From contig CM060890.1 in the NCBI GenBank assembly GCA_030762935.1, forward strand, positions 153,918,129-153,982,128: 64,000 nucleotides of DNA, given 5' to 3'. Below are positions 56,206 through 64,000 of the stretch, piece by piece (position 1 is the first letter of the stretch; each line of letters begins with the position of its first letter). The notes under the pieces are model-generated. The model saw only the letters and a program-made list of their open reading frames with translations. It did not search any database and had not been told where the DNA came from. The translations under genes were made by a program, and so were the position numbers. Source of the DNA: Hymenopus coronatus. Its lineage: Eukaryota > Arthropoda > Insecta > Mantodea > Hymenopodidae.

Positions 56206-56457
56206 TCAAGGGCAATTGCCCTCTTCTTCAGTTGAAGTCCGACTGATGGCTGGTATTTGTGCTCTGTGGTCTATTACGGTGGAGCCATCTGTTGTTCTCA
56301 GTAGAAGTTCAAAATCATGTGGCGGTATTTCAAAATTCATCAGTTGGTCTTTTTGTTGTGTAATGAGAATATTCTCCCAAACTGTAAGTTCTGCCGGGAG
56401 AATATTCTCATTACACAACAAAAAGACCAACTGATGAATTTTGAAATACCGCCACAT
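56206..56457 (-). pseudogene. C-terminal remnant of PLE GIY-YIG protein, minus arm
   Basis: Mirror of the plus arm and slightly longer at the truncated end: LTVWENILITQQKD ... IPPHDFELLLRTTDG. The glutamate of the WE pair is the expected metal-binding residue of GIY-YIG nucleases. Only about the last 60 residues of the protein remain. Confidence 0.7.
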
Positions 56458-56568
56458 GATTTTGAACTTCTACTGAGAACACCAGATGGCTCCACCGTAA
56501 TAGACCACAGAGCACAAATACCAGCCATCAGTCGGACTTCAACTGAAGAAGAGGGCAATTGCCCTTGA
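56317..56568 (+). pseudogene. C-terminal remnant of PLE GIY-YIG protein, plus arm
   Basis: Reads ENILITQQKDQLMNFEIPP, then HDFELLLRTPDGSTVIDHRA and a short acidic end. The catalytic-region 'WE..LI' motif is retained in the minus arm (56457-56206) as VWENILITQQ, while here the W is lost at the junction. Differences between arms are minimal (RTPDG versus RTTDG). Confidence 0.7.
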
Positions 56569-56651
56569 AACATATGTTTTGAACATAATTACATATAAGT
56601 GAGGTGAGTGTTACTATTCCGACTCATTTTCAACATCACAGTAGCAGTCTT

Positions 56652-56889
56652 GTTAAGAGTGGTTCTTTGTAGCGACTTTTAATTTTACAGAATGGCCGAC
56701 ATGTGTGTAAATAATCAACACAATTTTGTATACAGTTGCTAATGTTTGTATATTTATGTTAACAGAGAATGGAAAAGAGTGGCAGACTTTAGGAGAACAG
56801 TTGGTATCACTGACAAGAGAAATTTGTTGTAATGGTGAGTTGAGATTTGCTTCATTATACAATATGCTCTGACATGATCATTAATCAAC
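56652..56889. other. Non-coding, shared with 23722-23964
   Basis: No recognised feature. A minus-strand frame found here in both copies has no family resemblance. Confidence 0.35.
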
Positions 56890-57390
56890 ACTTTACTTGC
56901 TCTACACATACTACCTACATAAATACATAGAGATGATATTGTAATGCACCCAAAAATTCAATACTGAAATTTCACTTAAAATATATATATTTTAAGACCC
57001 CTTGAATCCATAAAAAGCATTTTTAGAAAAAGATCCACGTGTGTCTGTGGACAGCATAGCTCAAAAACTAAAATACTGTTAAACACCAAACTTGGTACTT
57101 TGCATGGAAACGTTTTTGAAAATTCTGTTTTTCTCAAAATGGCTCTAACGATTTTCATTAAAATACTGTATGTTAAAGTTATTCACAACACAAATAAAAG
57201 GTATATGTTGAATTTTCTGAGAACAGCCTCTAAAGACCTCTTGATATTGATGAATTTTTGTGAATTTTGCATTACTGGTAAACTGTAAGAGATAGACAAA
57301 AACTTGCTGCACAAATAATGTAGATCTTGTTAAAACAGACAATTTATGTTGAGTTTATGTTAGTATCACTATTGTACTTAATCTGAATAT
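56890..57390 (-). repeat. AGAAAGT-family repeat, R orientation (copy B)
   Basis: Counterpart of 23965-24440, with a small deletion ('cttggtactttgcatgg'). Confidence 0.65.
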
Positions 57391-57394
57391 TTAT

Positions 57395-57745
57395 TTATTT
57401 TTGTATTTAACCTGTTGGTGATATTGGACGATAAATAAAATGAGTGATCTCCGAGTCTGGAGCTTAAAGTTACTTGACAAAAAACCATAATGTGGGTAAC
57501 TCGGAGATTTACTCTGAATGTAAGACAGACACACTACCCTCAATATTTAGTTTTCATAATAAAATAAATAATACTCACTGCCTCTCATTCAAGAGGTCAT
57601 GAGTTTCAATGTTGCTTAGTGTGAATTACCTGGATAACATATTTTGGATGGGTTTCCCTCATCCCGGTAACTTTAAGCTCCATGGACCCCGAGATCATTT
57701 CACCAAGTCTGATATCACCAACCAGTTAAAGGACATTAAGAGAAA
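57395..57745. mobile_element. Two SINE copies head to head (copy B)
   Basis: Counterpart of 24480-24835, with the same junction near 57570. Confidence 0.6.
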
Positions 57746-57816
57746 AAAAAATTCTGTGTGTGTGCGTGAAAAACACATTACTACTTAATTAATCCTAGTG
57801 TTAAAGTTTTAAGATA

Positions 57817-58617
57817 CAGTCGAAACTCGCCTATACGTTATTCACTTAAACATTTTTCACGCGTGTACACTAAAATTTGCTCAATTATACATTTTGTCAG
57901 CAATGCGTCACTTTTTCTGGTCCCTATACACAAAATGTAGCCACGTATGGTGGTATGCTTGCTGTGTATAGCCTTGGAATTGCCTGGTTGTTGTCATATC
58001 GTTATAATAGTCTATTTACCTTGGTTCCAACAGTCACTTCTCTGCTCGAGTGCTGCTAGTGTGCTGTTTTCATTGTTGTCATGTTCCAACTGTCACTTCT
58101 CTGTTCGAGTACTGCTAGTGTGCTGTTTTCATTGTTGTCATATCATTCCAACAATCACTTCTCTGCTCGAGTACTGCTAGTGTGCTGTTTTCATTGTTGT
58201 CATATCGTTCCAACAGTCACTTCTCTGCTAGTGTGCTGTTTTCATTGTTGTCATGTTGTTCCAAAAATGTATTAACTTTGGTTCCAACAGACACTTCTCT
58301 GGTCGAGTACTGCTAGTGTGCTGTTTTCATTGTTGTCATATTGTTCTAACAATGTATTAACCTTGGTTCCAACAGTCACTTCTCTGCTCTAGTTCTGCTA
58401 GTGTGCTGTTTTCATTGTTGTCATATCGTTCCAACAGACACTTGTCTATTTTATGAAGAAACATGTGTGAATATCAACCAGCAGGGAAGAAATCAAGAGC
58501 TCTTGGTGAAAAATTAAAAATTCTGCTTGAGTTCCATACCAGAAGAGAAAATCAGTTACAGGTTTTCTCATTTCTGCAGTATTTTAGTAGTCTCCATGTA
58601 TAAGTGAGGTTCTACTG
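57817..58617 (+). mobile_element. Non-autonomous pogo/Tigger-like DNA element, 801 bp, with internal minisatellite
   Basis: Absent from A (~24902) and flanked by TA (57815-57816 and 58618-58619). The ends are inverted repeats: cagtcgaaactcgcctatac at the left against the complement of gtataagtgaggttctactg at the right. This is the CAGT...CTCG type of pogo/Tigger terminus. The centre (about 58022-58440) is a ~60-bp minisatellite ('gttccaacagtcacttctct' ... 'tgctagtgtgctgttttcat', 'tgttgtcat'). From 58463 the frame MCEYQPAGKKSRALGEKLKI recalls the N-terminal DNA-binding start of pogo-type transposases. The rest of the transposase is deleted. Confidence 0.75.
58022..58440 (+). repeat. Minisatellite of ~60-bp units inside the 57817-58617 element
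   Basis: About seven imperfect units containing 'acttctctgctcgagt' and 'ctgctagtgtgctgttttca'. Two units carry a longer spacer with 'aatgtattaaccttgg'. Because the element has a TA duplication around the whole, the array was either carried in or expanded after insertion. Confidence 0.8.
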
Positions 58618-58619
58618 TA

Positions 58620-59640
58620 TTTACATGACAAATGAAATTGAATTTTCTGGATTCAGCCTCTGAAGACTTCTTCATTCTGCTGATAGACTGCAAGATATGG
58701 ATAAAAACTAAAAAGGTAAATCTTGTTAGATTGAGTCATATACATTTTTACTTTCTCTACACGTACTATGTACAAAGTGTATAGAGGAAGTCTTGTATTC
58801 CACCCAAAAATTTGATATCAAGATTTCGCCCATGTTTTATGTTCCCCAGAATAAAAAAAAAAGAAAGAAAAAAAAAGCATTTTTAGAGAAAGGTCCGTGT
58901 GTGTGTCTCTGAGTCTGTGTGTCTGTGGACAACATAGCTCAAAAACGAAAAGATTGTTAAATGCCAAACTTAGTATTTAGGTATAGTATCTTCCAAGGAT
59001 GTGACAGGAAGATTTTCAAGAAAATCCCCACCCCCACCCCGAACTATCCTTTACATGGGAAAATTTTCGAAATTTTTATTTCTTAAAATTGGCTATAATG
59101 ATTTTGATTAAAATATTGTATATTAAATATAGTTTAATGATAAATTAAATGTATATAATGAATTTTCTGGGAATAGTCTCTGAAGACCTCTTTATTCTGC
59201 ATGAATTTTACTTAACTGCTAAACTGTAAAAGATCGACAAAAACTTATCACACAAAAAATGTAGAGCATGTTAAAATACACAATTTATGTTATATTAATT
59301 TTTTTCCTGAGTTGATTGTTTTTGAGATATTCCTTGTTTTTAGTTTTAGCTTTAAAATACTTATACTAATAACACATCAGATTTTTTTTAATGGAGTGGA
59401 CCATTTCTAGGATATTCTTTATGATAGGTTTCAATTTTAAAATACTTAAAACTTTTCTCATACAGGAATATGCAAAGAAATAAAAAATTTCAATCACTTT
59501 ATCCTTGTGTATTCCCTTCTACTTACAAGGAAGCAAGTTTCTATTAATGCTTATCCTGATTATCATGATGTAGATACAAGAATAAGGTTTTTTAACTAAT
59601 TTGTTGTAGAGATGTGGCTCAAGCTATTAATGAAATATAA
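58620..59640 (-). repeat. AGAAAGT-family repeats, R orientation
   Basis: A short piece (58620-58735) is followed by a full R start 'tttactttctctacacgtac' (58748), 'ggaagtcttgtattccaccc', an A-rich block, (gt)n around 58898-58925, 'ccctttacatg'-type box, and the end 'gttgtagagatgtggctcaa'. The second half matches 24900-25400; the first half is B-specific. Confidence 0.65.
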
Positions 59641-60954
59641 TTACAATAACTTTGTTTTCAGACTCCATCCTTGTCTCCTGTGCCCAGCATCCTCATCTTC
59701 AGCCAGACAGCACAATAACTGTAACATCATTTTCATCTCACTCTCTTGCTATTGAATAACTATATGATAGTATTATAGTGCTTGGTTCAATTTATTTAAC
59801 AAATAAGCGTAACGTTACTAATCCATACCAATTTTACAAACTGAAAAAATGCAACCAGTTAATAGATAGATTTATTATCAGCCTGAAGAAATACAGATTC
59901 TATGGCATCATCAAAATACAAAGACATTTTGTTACATTTGAGTTTAAATATTAATATACAGAATTTGTAAAACGAAAAATCACAAATAGTTTTGTGCCAG
60001 CACCAGGCTCCGTCCTGCTTCTGCAGAATGGGACCAGTAATGACAAAGAGTATCTGCATAAGAGAAATATGGTTGCAAAGATAATAGTAATAATAATGAT
60101 TTATATTTATTTAATTTGTAATGTGTGGAACAAGCTAGAAGTATTCATTAATAGTGAGCGTTAAATGACTCTAAACTTTTTGTGATTAAGCTGTTTGTAT
60201 TCCTGATGTGAACCTATGAGTGTTGAGGTGTGTATTACTGTGGTCATGTAGGACTGACTTTCTTTTAAACTTTGATGTATAAAAGAGGTTGACTCTAAAG
60301 GCTCACTTTCCTCCAATCTGAAAACTTAACTTAATATTTTTTAGTTTGGATCACGTGATTACGACCTGTGCCATTGTTTATTATTTCCTCCAAAATTGAA
60401 CTGACAACTGAATCTCTCCTTCCATGTTTGCATATTTGTGTAAGAAATAAAACATAAGAGATGGAAGCTATTGAAAAATTCTTTCAAATGAGCATCCCTA
60501 AATTTAAAGCTTACATTAAGCAAAACATTAAAATAGCAAATATGCAGTTTTTGATACATAATTGAATTTATAATTAACAGAACCGTAAAACTATATCCTA
60601 GAAATAGACGTAACATTTTGAAAATGATGAGATACTATATATTGTAGAAATTATTTTTATATAAGTGATCCTTTAATCACATTGTTTATAAATGTATTTT
60701 GTAAATGAAATGTTTTACAGAATTGTACAAACAAACTTGGAATATTTCCTGTAGTAGCCATCATAAGCTGATGAAATTTTGTTAAAAGGCTTAAGAAAAC
60801 TAACTGCAGGAGAAAATATTGGTTGATTTGTGATGTTTGGTAAAGTGACAATTCTAGTGATGACGTCAGATTTTCTCAGTAGTGTAGTAATTCTGATTTA
60901 CTCATCTGCATTACACAATACTGGCTGATTAACCTCATGTTTGTAATTTAACTT
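59641..60954. other. End of duplication, then unique AT-rich DNA
   Basis: Homology with copy A ends at 'cagcatcctcat' (about 59697 versus 25463), just past 'ttgttttcag'. From there I see no reading frame, RNA gene or repeat family. Confidence 0.4.
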
Positions 60955-61320
60955 ATTTAGCATGTATGTACAATGTTTATAGTAGTGTATTCCACCCAAA
61001 ACTTTGATACCAAGATTTCACTAGAAACTTGTTTTGAGACCCCCTCAATAAAAAAAAGCATAACAGAAAAATGTGCATGTCGGCAGCATAGCTCAAAAAC
61101 AAAAAGTCCATTAAATACCAAACTTTGTATTTAATTTCAATGTCTTCCAAGAATGGAACACAAAGATTTTCAATAAAATCCTCCAACAACCTACCCTTTA
61201 CATGGAGAAGGTTTCAAAATTTTTATTTTTATTTCTTTTTTTCAAAAGTGTTGGCTCTAACAATTTTTTTTAAAATGTCATAAATTAAAAATATTTACAT
61301 GACAAAATATATATTCTGAC
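60955..61320 (-). repeat. AGAAAGT-family fragment, R orientation, outside the duplication
   Basis: 'gtgtattccacccaaaactt', 'gcatagctcaaaaacaaaaa', 'ccctttacatggag'. More diverged than most copies. It shows the family is dispersed and not only part of the duplicated unit. Confidence 0.6.
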
Positions 61321-61589
61321 GAAAACTGTTGAACTCATAAAAACATAATTAATGCTAAATATTTTATGGTACAGTGTATACCCTTTTACTGCAAATAGTG
61401 GTATTTGTAAAGACTTATTGAACAACTGGTTAGTTTATGATTTTAATATTGTGCACACAAATAGTAATTGAATGATATTAAATGCTTTTATAGGCTGATT
61501 GATGTTTGGAGGAATTTAGTAACAGTGACAGACAAATTTGATGTGATATTAATTTGCTGAGTTGGTAATTTTAACACTTCGTCACTTAT

Positions 61590-61950
61590 ATTTTATTACG
61601 AGAGAGACTACGCCTATGTTTCCATTTTCAACTTTACGAGTCCAACTGTTGTTGCTGGTTGCATTTGCTTGTGTTCTCTTTTCTGGTGGTAAAATTATTA
61701 ACCAAGTTGTCTACTGGCAGGATTTCAAAGTTTATTAGATAATCTTTGTTTTACTATATGAGCATGTTTTCCCAGGACATTGTGGCCTGACGTGGCTTTT
61801 AGTAATTTTGGATTTGGATCTAGATTATGGTTTTTTTCCAGAAGTGAAATACTACTGCTGATTTATCTTCTTGTTTTAGTTTTAGGTTTCTAAAGTGTTC
61901 TTTGGATCTGATTTTTAAACTACTTTTATAAGCATTAAGCTGTTACCACC
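61590..61950 (-). pseudogene. Penelope-like GIY-YIG remnant
   Basis: On the minus strand the sequence reads RSKEHFRNLKLKQEDKSAVV, then FHFWKK, a frameshift, HNLDPNPKLLKA and, after another, RLSNKL. This aligns motif by motif with RVKEHFRNIKYKQIDKSAVA ... HFWKFNHEINPDVKLLKHL of PLE-B. Only the end of the nuclease domain survives. No terminal motif or TSD was found. Confidence 0.65.
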
Positions 61951-62194
61951 CTAAAGTTAGGGAATTTAAATGAATTTCTTGGTTAGGTGCATGGACATTT
62001 GAATGTGGTGCAATTAGGTTAAAAAGCTTATTCTTCTATCTGCACGTTAATTGAGATGAACATCGGCATTACATATTTACTTGAAGTTACAAGGTGGTTT
62101 GATAATTCTGGTAAATTTCTATGAAAGAAAAGGAATATTTTTGTTGTGGCTTCATGGTTGGTAAACTTGATTATACAAAGGATCATATAAAACA

Positions 62195-62480
62195 TTGCTG
62201 ATAGCCACTGAATTGGTCAATGTGCTGTTATAAAACATTTTATTTGCTGCACAAATGAAAACAGAATTAGATGAAGTTGATGTGGACTCTGCACCATCAT
62301 TGAACACCATTTACTTTTGGATCAATGAACTTAAATGTGGTTGGACAAGCACTGAAGACAAAGAACATGATATATACCACAAAATAAACATGCAGGCATC
62401 TCAATTGAGGGAAATTACCACAAAGGAGCTGTGAGCGAGATTGGTCACAGAACAACATGTGTCAAAACAAAGGGCATAAG
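62195..62480 (+). pseudogene. Probable mariner transposase N-terminal remnant
   Basis: The frame ... VDSAPSLNTIYFWINELKCG / WTSTEDKEHD resembles the 'SAPS..TI.RW..EFK.GRTS.ED' segment of mariner helix-turn-helix regions. It is distinct from the 26950-28262 element. The rest is not recoverable by eye. Confidence 0.45.
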
Positions 62481-63440
62481 CTGGTGAAAGTGCACAGAAG
62501 AAGGCAGAGACCATTTTGTCAGCTGGTAAGATGATGACCACTGTTTCTGGGATCCCCAGGGAATAATCCTCATAGATTACAGTATACTCTCAATAATCTG
62601 GGGTAATGTTGCTTGGTATCTAATGTTGAGCAGTTGGCAGTGAAGCCATTTGCTCTCTTGCACTCCAGTATTTTGATGTTGACTAAAGGTTGGGCAGCAC
62701 AGTATCTGGTTTCCATTCATATCTTCTTTAAGTGTACAGAGGAGATCTCACTATACCAATCGTGGCCTGTTGCTACAGAGCATTTTCTTGGTAATAGTGA
62801 TTCTGGTCGTGTTATTACATAAATTTTCCTTTTGTTTGTAATACATTATCTTCTTTATTATATGTTCATATCATGATTCTTTTGATAGAGTGATAACTTA
62901 TTGGATCAGATGAATTGTTTTCTTGAATTGACTCTTGTTTTCTTTGACGCTGATGATATTAGAGTATTAAAGGTCTAGGGGATCATTTCATTTTCTTTCC
63001 TGTTCATACCTTTCTTTACTTAGGTGATGTTACCACCATTTATGATGCCTAATTTTAAAGAGTTACAAACACGAAGAAACATGAATAATCGAGAAACCTG
63101 TAATTTAATGCTTTTAAAGTACAACATACATATGTAAATAGGAAATTATGTTTAAAAGGTTTTTTTCAACATGTATCCGTTGTTCAGAAGTTTATTATAT
63201 TTCTGGGTATAGATATTGTTTTTCTTTAGGATAAGCAATAAAGGATGTGCCACATGACAATAAGTGCAATTTTCATTGTTTAAATGATCACCGCATGACA
63301 ACAGAATACCACTTCCATTGTTATTGGCCTGTCTGTTCCATGTAAATTAAAAACAAGTTCAGTTATTCTGATGTTAAACAGCATGTGTCAACAAAGCAAG
63401 TCAAAAGAGATGGAGGAGAAATGAAAAACAAAAACAGAAA
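62481..63440. other. AT-rich DNA, possible pogo-like terminus near 62580
   Basis: A TA followed by cagtatactctcaataatct at 62580 looks like a pogo/Tigger end, but I could not find a matching inverted end. No other feature. Confidence 0.25.
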
Positions 63441-63990
63441 TAAACATGTGTTGACATTAAAACTATTTTTTTTGCGGGAAGGATGCACGGATAATGTGCA
63501 CATGGCAATAACATACAGATCTCGGACAACGTAACCACTTCAGCAATCCTCTCACAGAAAAATGGAGTTCTGTAGGGAAACCCCCTACTATTCAACATAC
63601 GATGCAATCAAAGAAGCAGCACCACAAGTTAGCACGGTTTTGGGATGGCATGATAGAAAGGAATTACAGAAGGCAGTAACTGCAGATGGACTGACAAAAA
63701 CAAACTACAAATAAATAAAGAGAAAACCGAACGGTGATATTTAGAAAAGGAGGCAAGACAAAATCTACTTGAAGAATGCAAACAGTCAAATATCTCAGCT
63801 TAACCCTACAGGCCACATTTAGAATACTCACTAACCAAAGACATGACATACCCTCAAATCCACGTGGCACAACACAAAAATAGTAGCCATACTACTTGCG
63901 TACGGACTGGACTTAACATGGGACAAACTCTGCTACACTGGGAGTGTTCTACCTGCTAGCACGACAAGACCTGGACTTCCCTGGCCAGAA
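63441..63990 (+). pseudogene. LINE reverse transcriptase fragment
   Basis: Pieces in shifting frames: QISDNVTTSAILSQKNGVL followed by GNPLLFN, which resembles the 'GV.QGDPLSPLLFN' RT motif. KEAAPQVSTVL with a degraded YADD position, LQKAVTA, NKLQINKEKTE, then SLTLQATFRILTNQRHDI follow, matching the thumb region of R1-like elements ('INKEKTK...FR.GG ... YLG.TLQ'). It is heavily decayed and cut by the window end. Confidence 0.6.
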
Positions 63991-64000
63991 TTCTATTGAA

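Larger units (their letters stand above)
56088..56639. mobile_element. 552-bp head-to-head Penelope-like dimer, TSD agtagcagtctt
   Basis: Inverted repeat with ~20 bp at its centre (about 56380-56398), flanked by agtagcagtctt (56076-56087 and 56640-56651) and absent from A at ~23720. Each arm encodes the last part of a GIY-YIG protein (ENILITQQKDQLMNFEIPP) and then a 3' region with CTGAAGA (56543-56549), hairpin agggc/gccct (56552-56556 with 56561-56565) and GAAAC (56567-56571). The left arm carries the mirror motif (GTTTC 56203-56207, TCTTCAG 56225-56231). The left arm has ~45 bp more at its outer end. This is the same plan as the 33.3-37.4-kb dimer on a small scale. Confidence 0.85.

Noticed and set aside
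57877..58275. Small leucine/cysteine-rich proteins
   Set aside because: Translations of the minisatellite within the 57817-58617 element.
62580..62820. Second pogo/Tigger element
   Set aside because: One plausible CAGT-type end after TA, but no matching inverted end and no recognisable transposase.

Overview
This is eukaryotic, AT-rich, non-coding, transposon-dominated DNA, most likely from an animal with a large repeat-laden genome. The repeat repertoire (Jockey-type LINE, mariner, piggyBac-like and pogo/Tigger-like DNA elements, tRNA-derived SINEs, Penelope-like elements) fits an arthropod, but no species can be named. I see no intact host gene. Every long reading frame I recognise is a transposable-element protein, nearly always broken. 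The only host-like coding traces are four decayed copies of an exon-like segment with good splice donors.

The backbone is a large direct segmental duplication. Copy A runs from before base 1 to about 25463. Copy B runs from about 28971 (or earlier) to about 59697. Correspondences read by eye: 1-3244 with 28971-33202; 3245-6639 with 43868-47312; 10617-14664 with 47313-51565; 19319-25463 with 51573-59697. Because each copy supplies an 'empty site' for the other, later insertions can be delimited closely and several show target-site duplications (TSDs). Copy A gained a Penelope-like element (PLE; about 6640-10616, itself carrying a SINE and a nested 1.2-kb LINE derivative) and a 4.6-kb Jockey LINE (14674-19318). 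Copy B gained two terminal-only PLE pieces (31880-32015 and 51139-51284), a 552-bp inverted PLE dimer (56088-56639), and a pogo/Tigger-like element (57817-58617). Copy B also holds a 10.7-kb block absent from A (33203-43867) with a 4.1-kb head-to-head PLE dimer, a 64-bp satellite array and a SINE. Between the copies (25464-28970) lie a dead piggyBac-like gene, a 1313-bp mariner with clear terminal inverted repeats, and a LINE fragment.

Much of both copies is filled by one abundant non-coding repeat of roughly 0.85-1.3 kb, called here the 'AGAAAGT family', in both orientations (F and R). The last 4.3 kb (59.7-64 kb) lies outside the duplication and holds decayed PLE, mariner and LINE reverse-transcriptase fragments.

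The most interesting theme is the Penelope-like material. At six loci the terminal region carries the same architecture: a CTGANGA-like heptamer, a short perfect hairpin, then GAAA. This resembles a hammerhead ribozyme core, a motif reported for PLEs. Two loci are head-to-head inverted dimers with one outer TSD each, and two are very short terminal-only insertions. The larger dimer carries the same disabling lesions in both arms, so it was apparently made from a single defective template.
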